DNA from: an uncultured Bacteroidales bacterium
GTDB taxonomy: Bacteria; Bacteroidota; Bacteroidia; Bacteroidales; UBA932
Assembly: GCA_947630665.1 (NCBI GenBank)
Contig: CANRID010000005.1
Span: 1-64,000 of the forward strand
DNA length: 64,000 bases
Direction of reading: 5' to 3'
A program made the position numbers and the translations under genes. The notes under the pieces were generated by a model that made no database searches, had not been told where the DNA came from, and saw only the letters and a program-made list of their open reading frames with translations. Within the stretch, counting starts at the first letter, position 1. Each line of letters opens with the position of its first letter. Positions 54,067 through 64,000 of the stretch are shown here, piece after piece.

Positions 54067-55473
54067 ATGGCTAAAACATTATTCGATAAAATCTGGGAAA
54101 CCCATATCGTGCGGCAAATTCCCGACGGTCCTTCCCAATTATACATTGACCGCCACTTTATCCATGAAGTGACCTCACCCCAAGCCTTCCAGGGCCTTAA
54201 ACAAAAAGGAGTGGGAGTTTTCCGCCCCGGGCAGACCTTCGCCACCTGCGACCATAACATTCCCACGCGGGATCAGGAAAAGCCCATACAAGACGAATCC
54301 TGCCGGCAGCCGGTAGAAACCCTCGAAAGAAATTGTCGGGAATACGGCATCACCTATTTCCCGATGCTCGACCCTGCCCACGGCATCGTACATGTCATCG
54401 GACCCGAACAAGGAATCACCCAGCCGGGCATGACCATCGTCTGCGGCGACAGCCACACGGCCACCCACGGGGCTTTCGGCTCTATCGCCTTTGGTATAGG
54501 GACGAGCGAAGTGGAAATGGTACTGGCTACGCAAACCCTCCTGCAATACAAGCCCAAACAAATGCGTATCACCCTCGACGGAAAGTTGGACGAGTATGTT
54601 ACCCCTAAGGATGTAATCCTGTACATCATTTCCCGATTAGGGACATCGGGAGGAACCGGCTATTTCGTAGAATATGCAGGAGAGGTATTCCGGAACATGA
54701 GCATGGAAGGGAGAATGACCGTATGCAACATGAGTATAGAGATGGGTGCCCGCGGAGGGATGATAGCCCCGGACCGTATCACTTTCGAATACCTTAAAGG
54801 CAGAAAATACGCTCCCTCCGATGTTTCTGCCGTTGCCGGTGAGGAAGATCCGTTCTCTTTGGCCGTTAAAGAATGGAGCAGGCTCCGTTCGGATGAAGAT
54901 GCCCGCTTCGATAAGGAAGTCTCGTTCCGGGCGGAAGAGATCCGGCCGATGATTACTTACGGTACGGATCCCGGACGCGGAATCGCCATCGACGACGTCA
55001 TTCCGGCCTGCGATGAAAGCGGACGGAAAGGACTCCGCTACATGGATTTTTGCGAAGGCGAGAAAATGATCGGGAAAAAAGTGGATTATATATTTGTCGG
55101 GAGCTGCACCAACGGCCGCATCGAAGATTTCAGAGCATTCGCCAAGTTAGTCGAAGGGAAAAAGAAGGCTCCTTATACGACTGTCTGGTTGGTACCCGGC
55201 TCCGCAGAGGTAAGAAGGCAAATGAAAGAAGAGGGGCTGGACCGGATTCTGGAAGAGGCGGGGTTCGAATTAAGGCAACCGGGCTGTTCGGCCTGTCTGG
55301 CGATGAACGAAGATAAAATACCGGCCGGAGAATACGCCCTTTCCACTTCCAACCGGAATTTTGAAGGGAGACAAGGCCCGGGAGCCCGGACCATGCTGTG
55401 CGGACCGTTAGTTGCCGCTGCATCGGCACTGACGGGCGTAATCACCGACCCGAGAACCATGCGGACGAAATAA
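54067..55473 (+). CDS. leuC: 3-isopropylmalate dehydratase, large subunit
   Basis: This 468-residue aconitase-like subunit has [22 protein letters not shown], the first cluster cysteine in [13 protein letters not shown] and the CxxC in [10 protein letters not shown]. These hold a 4Fe-4S cluster. With LeuD it isomerises 2- to 3-isopropylmalate. It starts 49 bp after leuA. Confidence 0.96.
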   Translation: MAKTLFDKIWETHIVRQIPDGPSQLYIDRHFIHEVTSPQAFQGLKQKGVGVFRPGQTFATCDHNIPTRDQEKPIQDESCRQPVETLERNCREYGITYFPMLDPAHGIVHVIGPEQGITQPGMTIVCGDSHTATHGAFGSIAFGIGTSEVEMVLATQTLLQYKPKQMRITLDGKLDEYVTPKDVILYIISRLGTSGGTGYFVEYAGEVFRNMSMEGRMTVCNMSIEMGARGGMIAPDRITFEYLKGRKYAPSDVSAVAGEEDPFSLAVKEWSRLRSDEDARFDKEVSFRAEEIRPMITYGTDPGRGIAIDDVIPACDESGRKGLRYMDFCEGEKMIGKKVDYIFVGSCTNGRIEDFRAFAKLVEGKKKAPYTTVWLVPGSAEVRRQMKEEGLDRILEEAGFELRQPGCSACLAMNEDKIPAGEYALSTSNRNFEGRQGPGARTMLCGPLVAAASALTGVITDPRTMRTK

Positions 55474-55512
55474 AAAAACATATCATCCAATTAAAAGATA
55501 AAACGGTAAGAC

Positions 55513-56139
55513 ATGTCATTTGAAAAAATAAATATCATCCAATCTCCCGTGGTAGCCACGCCGGTAGAAAATATAGATACCGATCAGATCATTCCCGCCC
55601 GCTTCCTTAAAAGCACGAGCCGGGAAGGATTCGGCAAAGTGCTGTTTATGGACTGGCGATTCGGTCCCGACAACAAACTGATAACGGATTCCGTATTCGC
55701 TCTCGCCCCTCCTCATGCACGGATCTTGGTAGCCGGCAAGAATTTCGGATGCGGCTCCAGCCGGGAGCATGCGGCATGGGCTTTGGTGGATTACGGATTC
55801 AGAGCCGTAGTTTCCAGCTTTTTCGCAGACATATTCCGCAACAATGCCCTCAACAATGGTCTGTTGCCCGTACAGGTAAGCGAAGATTTTCTGGCCGCCC
55901 TGTTCCGGGAGCATAAAAAGAATCCGCTGACAGAGCTTAAAATCGACCTCCCGCACAAAACCGTGGAAATTATAAGGACCCTCCCGACAGGAAAAACGGA
56001 ATCCTGCCTCCGGGAATCATTTCCTATCGGGGAATACAAGCAGCAATGCCTGATGAACGGGCAGCAGGATATAGATTATCTGATAAGCAGCCGGCCTTTT
56101 ATAGAAGCATACGAACTCGGTCGGACGCAAAAAGCGTAA
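55513..56139 (+). CDS. leuD: 3-isopropylmalate dehydratase, small subunit
   Basis: This 208-residue swivel domain has NIDTDQIIPARFLK and GKNFGCGSSREHAAWAL, with the substrate-contacting serine loop. It is the partner of LeuC. Gap to leuC is 39 bp. Confidence 0.96.
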   Translation: MSFEKINIIQSPVVATPVENIDTDQIIPARFLKSTSREGFGKVLFMDWRFGPDNKLITDSVFALAPPHARILVAGKNFGCGSSREHAAWALVDYGFRAVVSSFFADIFRNNALNNGLLPVQVSEDFLAALFREHKKNPLTELKIDLPHKTVEIIRTLPTGKTESCLRESFPIGEYKQQCLMNGQQDIDYLISSRPFIEAYELGRTQKA

Positions 56140-56164
56140 CTACAATCGATAAACAATAAAACAG

Positions 56165-57253
56165 ATGAAAAAAAATATAGCAGTACTCCCCGGAGATGGT
56201 ATCGGCCCAGAGGTCATCGCGCAGGCCGTCAATACTTTAAAAGCGATTGCGCAGAAATTCGGACATACGTTCTGTTTCGAATATGCAGAAATAGGAGGAT
56301 GCGCCATAGATAAATACGGCGAGCCTTATCCGGCCGCCACCCATGAATTATGTATGAAAAGCGATGCGATCCTGTTCGGCGCCATCGGGGATCCTAAATA
56401 CGATATGGACCCGCAGGCGAAAGTACGTCCCGAACAAGGCTTGCTGAAAATGCGCAAAAGTCTGGGTTTGTTCGCCAATCTGCGGCCTATCCGGCCATTC
56501 CCCGCCTTGCTGGACCGTTCCCCTTTAAAAAAGGAAAGGATTGCAGGAGCAGACATGATGATCGTACGCGAGCTGACGGGAGGCTTGTATTTCGGAGAAC
56601 CCAGAGGCCGCAACGAAAGCGGTACGACAGCTTTCGATACCTGTATATACAGCAAGGAAGAAATCTCCCGGGTGGCTGTCCGGGCTTTCGAGCTGGCAGG
56701 TCTGAGGAAGAATCATGTAACGCTGGTGGACAAAGCCAACGTACTCGCCACTTCCAGGTTATGGAGAGAAACGGTCAAGGCGCTCCGGGATGAGAAATAC
56801 CCGCAGATAAAACTGGATTACATGTTTGTAGATAATGCCGCCATGCAATTGGTAACGGCCCCCGGGTATTTCGATGTCCTGCTGACGGAAAATCTTTTCG
56901 GGGATATTCTCAGCGATGAAGCCGGCGTAATTACCGGCTCCATCGGACTGCTTCCCTCCGCCTCGGCGGGAGAGAGTGTCTCATTGTATGAACCCATTCA
57001 CGGATCGTACCCGCAGGCGGCCGGAAAAAACACCGCCAATCCCGTAGCCGCCATTTTGTCGGGAGCCATGTTGCTGGAATACTCTTTCGGAATGCAAAAA
57101 GAAGCGGAAGCCGTTACGGACGCTTGTGCAAGGGCAATAGAAAACGGAATCGTAACGGAAGACCTGGCGGCAGGCGGCAAAGCATTTTCCACCTCGGAGG
57201 TCGGAGAGTATATCTGTAAAGCCGTTATGGGAAAACAGGTAACGCCTTTCTGA
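56165..57253 (+). CDS. leuB: 3-isopropylmalate dehydrogenase
   Basis: This 362-residue NAD-dependent decarboxylating dehydrogenase has LPGDGIGPEVI, the substrate loop RELTGGLYFGEPRG, the lysine in LVDKANVLATSRLW and the metal aspartates near LTENLFGDILSDEAG. It completes the leu operon. The RND operon converges from the other side, 72 bp away. Confidence 0.96.
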   Translation: MKKNIAVLPGDGIGPEVIAQAVNTLKAIAQKFGHTFCFEYAEIGGCAIDKYGEPYPAATHELCMKSDAILFGAIGDPKYDMDPQAKVRPEQGLLKMRKSLGLFANLRPIRPFPALLDRSPLKKERIAGADMMIVRELTGGLYFGEPRGRNESGTTAFDTCIYSKEEISRVAVRAFELAGLRKNHVTLVDKANVLATSRLWRETVKALRDEKYPQIKLDYMFVDNAAMQLVTAPGYFDVLLTENLFGDILSDEAGVITGSIGLLPSASAGESVSLYEPIHGSYPQAAGKNTANPVAAILSGAMLLEYSFGMQKEAEAVTDACARAIENGIVTEDLAAGGKAFSTSEVGEYICKAVMGKQVTPF

Positions 57254-57325
57254 ATTCGTTGATTTTCTTGAAGAAAGGCATAATGATAGAACCATCTATA
57301 AAATCAAAGCCATAGAAGTTTTGTT

Positions 57326-60300
57326 CTATAATCTGTTTACGATGCAGGATTGTCTTTTTTTAAGAACCAGGCACGGCAGGATAAATACCAAAACGAATAG
57401 AGACATGAGAAGGCCTCCGATTGTCCCTAATGCCAAAGCGAACCAAAATGACTCCTTGGATATGGATAGAATCATCGGGAGGAAACCGACTATGGTAGAA
57501 ACAACTGTCAGTAGTATGGCTTTGATTTTATATTTGAATGACATTATATATAAATCAAAAGCGGTGTCGCCGGCGTTATTATCGTGTAAGCGTGTATTAT
57601 AGTCATATAGGATATAAATAGCTGCATTCACCGTAAGACCGCTCAATAATATAAACGACGCCAGTCCTCCCTGATCGAATTTCATGGCAGAAAAGAAGAA
57701 AGTCAAAAAGACCCCTATAAAACTGAACGGAATAGTCAGAATGACTGCAAATGGAATTTTCAACGAATTGAACAGGACGGATGTTATTACGAATATTACC
57801 CCGAATACAATAATCAGGGCCAAAACAGTTGTCGGGTAGTCCAACTCCTGGGATTCTTTCTCATCATCAACAAACTCTAATTTATAACCTTGTGGTACAA
57901 TCCTGTTCATCCTTTCTACCAACGGTTCTACAAACTTACGTCCATTATCATAACTGCCACGGTAAGGAAATTGCAGCCAAATGACATATTCTCTGTTTTC
58001 CCGGACAATAGACTGGGCTTGCTTTCTCTTTTCCAAGGAAACATAATCAGATAATTTTACAGTTTGATCTTGAACCCAAAGCGGCATATTCAGCAATTGC
58101 CATAAATCATACTGTCCGGATTGTTTTGAAGTCTGAACCACTTTTACTATTTTATCCGACACAGATATCGTTCCTGCATATTCTTGACGGCTAAGCAGTT
58201 GAGAGATAGCCTTTACAAATAAATCGATAGAAATTCCTGCGTGTGATATTTTTTGATAATCCGGAACCAGCTCGTATTCAAAGTAATCATTTTTCCTTCT
58301 TGAGATTTCGGAATTTATGGATATATTATTTATACGAGGATGAGTCGTCAGACTGTCGGATAATTTATAGGCAATCGATACCAATTCATCATAATTATAA
58401 CCCGATAATTTTATTTTGAATTCGCCCGGCGATACCATTACGCTATTGGTATAATTAAGAGCCTCTATTCCGGTAATAGACCAAGTGGCGGCTCCGAGCA
58501 GAGAGGATACTATGATTGCCTCGGATTGTATTTGTTCGGGTACGCCATTGGCAATAGCTTCTTTTGTGAAGAAAATCCGGGCTATCAGCCGTCCGGGGAA
58601 AACAGTAGTCTGATAATTCCGTATTCCGTCAAATCCGGCTATAAAGTCTTCTACATTATGCGCAATCCTGTCACTTTGCTCTATCGTACTGCCGTCGGGC
58701 AATATAGCTGCCATAGTCACAATCGGCTCCTTTACCTCACGGTTGAAATATTCTCCCGCATAAACGAACTTGTCGAATAACCACCAGCTACCGACAAAAA
58801 GGATGGCCATACAAGCAATAATCAAATACCTAAAGCGTATGCTCGTCTTAATGTATGCCTTATAAAGTCGCCACACATAAGAATTCACCGCTGAAATACC
58901 TTGGAGATATTTCCTGTTCTTCTTTTGCAATTGTATGTAATTCAACAGGGAAGGTATCAACCACAATGCAACCGCCACCGAGATGCCTAAATTAATCGCC
59001 ACGACCAATGCAAAATCGATCAGACTTAGTCTTGTGGTTTCATCTAATACAAATAATATACTTAATGCCCCGATAGTAGTAAGAGTCGCCGCTAAAATAG
59101 GTATGATTGCTTTTATCGTTCCTTTATGACGAATATGCTCGATCATGACAATGGAATTGTCAATTATCAAGTTAAAAGAAACGGTAATACCGGCCAGTGA
59201 GTATATATTTATTTCTATCCCCAGTAGGTAAAAAACACACACGGCCAAAAGAAGATTAGCCGATAATGCTATGGAAATAATTAAAACGTACCTGATGCTT
59301 AGAGTCGTTATCCATACAAATAACAATAAAATACCCAATGTTATACATGACCGGTAGATCAAAGTTTCCAATTCATGCCACAAATACTCTGAGGCATTAT
59401 AAGTCACCTCTATTTTAAAATCGTCAGGCAGCGATTCTCGAATCGACTTTAATTGTTCCTCAATTTTCCTTGACACCATAAGCTGATTGTAACCCGGGCT
59501 CAAGGCTATATTGCAATATACGGCGTTCTGTCCATTCATCCGGAAGATAACGGATTTTGACAAATCCTTGACGGTGATTTTGCAAATATCCTTCAGCCGC
59601 AGGATTCCATTATCATTATTCGCGACCACGATATTTTTCAAATCCTCATTCTTTAAACCGTCGGTAAGTATTTTGGCATTAAATGAGGTAGAATCATTTT
59701 CAATTCGCCCTAATTCGACCGACATGCCTTGGAGACGGATGGATTCAATGATATCATCTTTGGCCACTCCAAATCTTTCCAGGATTTCATTATCAAATAT
59801 CAACTCGATGGTTTGATTTGAATTTAACTGAACAGCAACATCTTCCACCCCTTCGACCGTTATTAGTTTAGGAGTTATGTTTTCCGTTGCATATTCGACA
59901 ATCTCATGATCCGGTATTGGAGCATAGAATGCCAACGAAACAAAAGGGATGTTATTATCTTCATCATTCAATCCTACCATCTGAATATGCGGATAGGATA
60001 TTCCGGTTGGCATATCCGGCCAGATTTGCCGTAATAACGTGGTAATATGAAATTTAGAAGTCGGAATGTCGGCCGTGTTGTCAAATGATAAAGTGATGGT
60101 TCCCGTATTTTCCTTAGAAACAGATGAAACATTTTCCACTCCTTTTACATGACTGAGAACGCCTTCCAATTTGGAGGTTATATCCCGCTCAACAGTCCTT
60201 GGCGAAGCATCAGGCAAGGAATATGACACGGATATTGCCGGTTTATTGCGTGACGGCGTCAGCCTTAAAGAAATATGGAACAGCAATAGCACTCCCAGCA

Positions 60301-60355
60301 ACGACAGAGCCGTCGTTGCCACTAATATCCCAAATGCTGTTCTTCTATGATTCAT
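57326..60355 (-). CDS. RND efflux permease, second copy
   Basis: This 1009-residue RND (AcrB-like) permease has twelve membrane helices expected from two copies of the TM1/large loop/TM2-6 plan. TM4 carries NLIIDNSIVMIEH, where the first Asp of the proton relay is kept and the second is Asn. It lies 27 bp after the other permease gene on the same strand. It is shorter in conserved gating motifs than its neighbour (no clear GxxVDD), so it may be the non-equivalent partner in a heterotrimer. The substrate is unknown. Confidence 0.9.
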   Translation of the reverse strand: MNHRRTAFGILVATTALSLLGVLLLFHISLRLTPSRNKPAISVSYSLPDASPRTVERDITSKLEGVLSHVKGVENVSSVSKENTGTITLSFDNTADIPTSKFHITTLLRQIWPDMPTGISYPHIQMVGLNDEDNNIPFVSLAFYAPIPDHEIVEYATENITPKLITVEGVEDVAVQLNSNQTIELIFDNEILERFGVAKDDIIESIRLQGMSVELGRIENDSTSFNAKILTDGLKNEDLKNIVVANNDNGILRLKDICKITVKDLSKSVIFRMNGQNAVYCNIALSPGYNQLMVSRKIEEQLKSIRESLPDDFKIEVTYNASEYLWHELETLIYRSCITLGILLLFVWITTLSIRYVLIISIALSANLLLAVCVFYLLGIEINIYSLAGITVSFNLIIDNSIVMIEHIRHKGTIKAIIPILAATLTTIGALSILFVLDETTRLSLIDFALVVAINLGISVAVALWLIPSLLNYIQLQKKNRKYLQGISAVNSYVWRLYKAYIKTSIRFRYLIIACMAILFVGSWWLFDKFVYAGEYFNREVKEPIVTMAAILPDGSTIEQSDRIAHNVEDFIAGFDGIRNYQTTVFPGRLIARIFFTKEAIANGVPEQIQSEAIIVSSLLGAATWSITGIEALNYTNSVMVSPGEFKIKLSGYNYDELVSIAYKLSDSLTTHPRINNISINSEISRRKNDYFEYELVPDYQKISHAGISIDLFVKAISQLLSRQEYAGTISVSDKIVKVVQTSKQSGQYDLWQLLNMPLWVQDQTVKLSDYVSLEKRKQAQSIVRENREYVIWLQFPYRGSYDNGRKFVEPLVERMNRIVPQGYKLEFVDDEKESQELDYPTTVLALIIVFGVIFVITSVLFNSLKIPFAVILTIPFSFIGVFLTFFFSAMKFDQGGLASFILLSGLTVNAAIYILYDYNTRLHDNNAGDTAFDLYIMSFKYKIKAILLTVVSTIVGFLPMILSISKESFWFALALGTIGGLLMSLFVLVFILPCLVLKKRQSCIVNRL

Positions 60356-60382
60356 TTTACCTGAGGAAAAGATTATTCATTG

Positions 60383-63300
60383 TCAGTGGCTTTTTTGGGT
60401 AATCAATATATATAACAGAGGCACTATGAACAAGCTGACAAGTGTCCCTATAATCATGGAACTAATGATCGCTATATTTAACGGGCGTTGAAGCTGGGAT
60501 CCCATATCGCTCATAAATAATGACGGTACAAGTGCGAAAATCGTGGTAAGAGAAGTCATGACAATCGCTCTAAGTCGTTTTACGCCTGCTATATGTACCG
60601 CATCTCTCAGTTTTGTCCCTTGTTCCTGTAAAGACTGGATCGAGTCTATTTTAAGAATAGAATCATTGATGACTACCCCGCAGGTGACAATAATGCCGAT
60701 ACATGACATCAAATTAAGAGACACACCACATATCATTAAACACAGTAAGGTGAATGCAACGTCTATGGGAATTTCCAAGAGAACTATGACCGGCAGGATG
60801 AAACTTCCGAACTGGATACATAAAATGAAATACATCATTAAAAGAGATATCCCCAAAACATAGACCAGCTCTTTGACCATCAATTGATCCGAGAAAAAAG
60901 TCCCTGTATATGAGACATTCCATTCCGGGTTTTCATGTATGATTTTGTCAACCGAACTTATTACTTCTTTTGCAGGAATCCCGGCATCGTATCGGATGGG
61001 TATGTACTGTCCGAAAACATTACTTTGTATTTGTTTAAGGGAGGTGTAGGGAGCTGTAGATACAAATGAATTAACAGGGTAAGTATATCCATCGGACGAT
61101 ATGGCCAATTCATGCAAAGATTTTTCTTTTGCCCCTTTATAGGAAGCGTGAATGGGCAAATACCAGTCGTGCGATTTAAAAGTCCCGATTGTGCGGGATG
61201 AGAGCAACTCTTGCAAAGATGTCGTTAAAGCGCTGATACTTAAATCATACTTTGCTACCGTTTCCGGGTCTATCATTATATTAACGCCATCTGTAACCGA
61301 TAAACGTTCTGTTTCAACGCTATCGGCATCATCTATATTATTATACAGATTTTGCAGTTGCTTAAAAGGGATGTTTTGTTGGCGCGGTATTATTCTTGCC
61401 TCAACAAACGCTTCAGACGTGCCGAATACCCGTTCAAATAAATTCGGGGGCGCCTCAAATCTGACATTCGCGTTATTTGCGATGGAGTCTATCGCTTTTG
61501 CAAGCAGATCTTTCGCTTTTGTCAATTCTGCCGGGTTATCTGCACGGAGATATAGAACTGTTTCTGATTGTGAAATATCGCCTTCGTCATTAACATCGAA
61601 CGTTTGCCGGCCCACATAAACGGAAGTCTCCTTAAATTTATTGTCAATAAAGGAATTAAGTATATCGGATTTATTTTTTGTATCCGTAAATGACCCGTTA
61701 TTATTCCACTCGATGAAAACAAAGGTATCATCAGATTTTATCGCAGGAATTTTTTCTGTATTTATTGACTCAAAAGCGATTACTCCTATAAAGACTATAA
61801 TGGCGACTCCCGATAGACACAATAGACGATGGCTCATTACCATGTCCCAACCCTTTTGATAAAATGTTAACAAGTAATCATTTACTTTCAAAGAAAGCCT
61901 GCTTGCCCATCCAGAAGTTTTTTCTTCACTCTTATAGTTTTTATATACAATGTGATAGACCACCGGCAATAATCCGATGCCGACAATATAACTGGCTGTC
62001 AAACCGGAAGTTATTGAAAAGGCCTGATCCGCAAAGATTACTCCGGAAATGCCGCTGAGGAAAATTAGCGGAAGAAATACCGCCACTGTGGTTAAGGTAG
62101 AACTTAACAACGGGGTAATCATTTCGGTGGCTCCTTTATGACATGCATCATCAAGGGATAATCCGGATTCCCGGTATTGAGAAATATTTTCAGTAATGAC
62201 AATCGAATTGTCAATCATCATTCCAACAGCCAGGATCAGTCCCGACAGCGAGATGATGTTGATACTGATTTTAAAGAGATAAAAAAACAAGAAGGTGACA
62301 ATAAGCGAGACGCAAACGACAATACATGAAATCAATGAATTCCGGAAGTTACCCATCGTGGCCGAGGTCAAAAGAATGATGAGAAGCAATCCGATGAGCA
62401 GGCTTTGCGTCAGATTATCAATAGAATACTGTAAAAGTGAGGACTGGTCCCTGGTTACGTGAAAATTATAATCGGGAAATTGATCTGCGAATAAAGCAAG
62501 GACTGATGCCACATCATCTTTTAATGTATTCACACTGGAATTCTCATTTTTTATGATTGACATTGTTACCGCCCGTTTCCCATTGTAAAAAGACTGGCCG
62601 GCATTCGGATCCGATATTACGGAGATGTCTGCAATATCACCTACCCGAAAGATACATCCATCTTTTCGGATAGGGATTTCAGATAGGTCCGAGGGATTGT
62701 CGATAGGCTCTGCCAGGCTGAGATTATAAATCCGCGAACTGTTCTGAATCTGACTGCTCAAAGCCAAACGATCGATACCGCTTAAGGCCTGTTGAATATC
62801 ATTGATCGTAATATTGTGTGCGTCAGCCTTGTCGGGATTAAGAGATATATTTACAAATCTGTCGGGAATTCCGGTAATGTCAACTAAATCCACAGATTGG
62901 AGTTGTTCCAGACGCCGGCGGATAATTTCAGAGGCGACCTCGCTCATTTCTAAAAAATGATTTTCATCCCGTTGTTCTTTTAAAGTCATTTGGACAAATA
63001 AAACGGGCAAATCCCCGGGATTGCATTTAATGGCTTGGGGCCGTTTTATATTAGGCGGCATTTCATTCAATGCGGCGTCGATTCGTTCATTAATTTCCAC
63101 AAAAGCAAGGTTCGCATCGGTTCCGTAGTCAAAACTGACAGTTACGACACATTCGCCATCTGTCGTCTTCGCATCTATATCCTTGACTCCGGAGGCTTGT
63201 ATGAGAGAACGCATGAGAGGCTGAGCCACTTTTGACTGGGCCTCGTTCATACCTAATGATGTGATATCAACCTTTACCTTAACAAACGGTATCTGCATAT

Positions 63301-63409
63301 CGGGTAATAACGAAACCGGTATTATACTTAAACCGACCAGACTAAGTATAATCGCCGCGACAAATGCCATTATGACCGAAACCGGATGTTTAATGAGGAA
63401 TCTTATCAT
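60383..63409 (-). CDS. RND efflux permease, first copy
   Basis: This 1008-residue RND permease opens MIRFLIKHPVSVIMAFVAAI. TM4 carries LILAVGMMIDNSIVITENI with the proton-relay Asp followed by Asn, and the porter region has the Pn/Pc pattern. It starts 11 bp after the adaptor stop and is followed by a second, only distantly similar permease. Two adjacent RND genes recall MdtBC or MuxBC, which form mixed trimers. The outer-membrane channel gene is not in the window. Confidence 0.92.
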   Translation of the reverse strand: MIRFLIKHPVSVIMAFVAAIILSLVGLSIIPVSLLPDMQIPFVKVKVDITSLGMNEAQSKVAQPLMRSLIQASGVKDIDAKTTDGECVVTVSFDYGTDANLAFVEINERIDAALNEMPPNIKRPQAIKCNPGDLPVLFVQMTLKEQRDENHFLEMSEVASEIIRRRLEQLQSVDLVDITGIPDRFVNISLNPDKADAHNITINDIQQALSGIDRLALSSQIQNSSRIYNLSLAEPIDNPSDLSEIPIRKDGCIFRVGDIADISVISDPNAGQSFYNGKRAVTMSIIKNENSSVNTLKDDVASVLALFADQFPDYNFHVTRDQSSLLQYSIDNLTQSLLIGLLLIILLTSATMGNFRNSLISCIVVCVSLIVTFLFFYLFKISINIISLSGLILAVGMMIDNSIVITENISQYRESGLSLDDACHKGATEMITPLLSSTLTTVAVFLPLIFLSGISGVIFADQAFSITSGLTASYIVGIGLLPVVYHIVYKNYKSEEKTSGWASRLSLKVNDYLLTFYQKGWDMVMSHRLLCLSGVAIIVFIGVIAFESINTEKIPAIKSDDTFVFIEWNNNGSFTDTKNKSDILNSFIDNKFKETSVYVGRQTFDVNDEGDISQSETVLYLRADNPAELTKAKDLLAKAIDSIANNANVRFEAPPNLFERVFGTSEAFVEARIIPRQQNIPFKQLQNLYNNIDDADSVETERLSVTDGVNIMIDPETVAKYDLSISALTTSLQELLSSRTIGTFKSHDWYLPIHASYKGAKEKSLHELAISSDGYTYPVNSFVSTAPYTSLKQIQSNVFGQYIPIRYDAGIPAKEVISSVDKIIHENPEWNVSYTGTFFSDQLMVKELVYVLGISLLMMYFILCIQFGSFILPVIVLLEIPIDVAFTLLCLMICGVSLNLMSCIGIIVTCGVVINDSILKIDSIQSLQEQGTKLRDAVHIAGVKRLRAIVMTSLTTIFALVPSLFMSDMGSQLQRPLNIAIISSMIIGTLVSLFIVPLLYILITQKSH

Positions 63410-63420
63410 TTCCAGGTTCT

Positions 63421-64000
63421 TTATCGGGTAATTTTCTTTACAGGCCTTGAATCTGTAAGAATCTCACAATCAGAAATAATAACCTCATCTCCAGGGTGAA
63501 TGCCAGATTCTGCTATTACCTCCGATGTGTTTTCGTCTCCTAATGTAACATATTGCCATTTGGCTTCATTGCGTAAACTGTCGAAAACAAAGACGACCGG
63601 CCTTTCGTTCCGGAGCGTAACAGCCTTTTTGGGGATTGCTATGCTTCCCTCAATTTCTTTTTTTACAAACACTTTTACTTTCATTCCTTCATAGAGACCA
63701 CGCGGATTTTGGATTTTTGCAACGGCCTGAATCATTCCGCTCGCCTCTACTATAGGATTGATAGCGGTTATAGAACCTGTAAATGTCCCTTTGGGTGAAG
63801 AAATCGATACCCGATCTCCTGTGTTCACACTGCCGACTTCACTTTCCATAAAGTTGAAATTCACTTGGGGTTTGCTGTCGTCCAATATTTTACATAGGGG
63901 TATCGACGGATCGGCGACATTGTGAATTACCTGCGAAACATTCGCTACAACACCCGATATGGAAGCCACAATGTCGGTCTCCGATAGCAATCTCTTATTC
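63421..64000 (-). CDS. RND periplasmic adaptor (HlyD/MFP family), partial
   Basis: The open frame runs off the right edge; about 193 C-terminal residues are present. They show the lipoyl/beta-barrel part (SISGVVANVSQVIHNVADPS, GDRVSISSPKGTFTGSITAI) and the membrane-proximal domain (IPKKAVTLRNERPVVFVFDS, VIAESGIHPGDEVII). The adaptor would link the permeases to an outer-membrane channel. The signal peptide and hairpin lie outside the window. Confidence 0.88.
   Translation of the reverse strand, partial: NKRLLSETDIVASISGVVANVSQVIHNVADPSIPLCKILDDSKPQVNFNFMESEVGSVNTGDRVSISSPKGTFTGSITAINPIVEASGMIQAVAKIQNPRGLYEGMKVKVFVKKEIEGSIAIPKKAVTLRNERPVVFVFDSLRNEAKWQYVTLGDENTSEVIAESGIHPGDEVIISDCEILTDSRPVKKITR

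Overview
The window looks like a chromosomal segment of a Bacteroidales bacterium; I cannot fix the family. Evidence: many promoters of the Bacteroidetes type (TTTG about 19-21 nt before TAnnTTTG), almost no Shine-Dalgarno sites, DUF4468, DUF5683, PCMD, FeoAB-fusion and CTnDOT-type tra sequences, and a methylmalonyl-CoA mutase pair. The core is moderately GC-rich. The accessory blocks are visibly more AT-rich.

Layout. 1-5.7 kb: tail of an IS66 transposase, then a minus-strand defence-like cassette (single-chain nuclease/methylase/specificity protein, a Ser/Thr kinase and a small ORF that may be the kinase's frameshifted C-terminus), next to the 3' end of tRNA-Leu(CAG). 6-10.5 kb: a TetR regulator with matching operators before itself and before a ketosynthase-hydrolase pair, then a DUF4468 protein. 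10.6-20.7 kb: tRNA-Pro(CGG), a membrane protein, and an AT-rich island with three AAA/DUF4143 ATPases, a deletion scar of conjugative-transposon traE/traF, a transposase remnant and a split HipBST toxin-antitoxin module, ending at the 3' end of tRNA-Phe(GAA). 21-41.7 kb: housekeeping genes (priA, lipid kinase, parAB-DUF5683-mltD, envelope proteins, purE, hpt-adk-obgE-lplA, xerC-hpf, feoAB, rpsU). 41.9-48.2 kb: urocanate hydratase and mutAB. 48.3-52.2 kb: surface lipoproteins and a beta-barrel. 52.2-57.3 kb: leuACDB behind a leucine-rich leader peptide and an attenuator. 57.3-64 kb: an RND efflux operon with two permeases and an adaptor cut by the window edge.

The most unusual signal is in the 12-17.4 kb island. 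Each of the three DUF4143 ATPase genes is preceded by its own array of three or four short direct repeats. The period is about 32 bp in all three arrays (exactly 32 in one), but the repeat sequence differs from gene to gene. This looks like three insulated ATPase/DNA-site pairs built on one plan. Other points of note are the leu attenuator, strong Shine-Dalgarno sequences only before rpsU and hpf, the triple HipB operator, and the overlapping divergent purE/hpt promoters.
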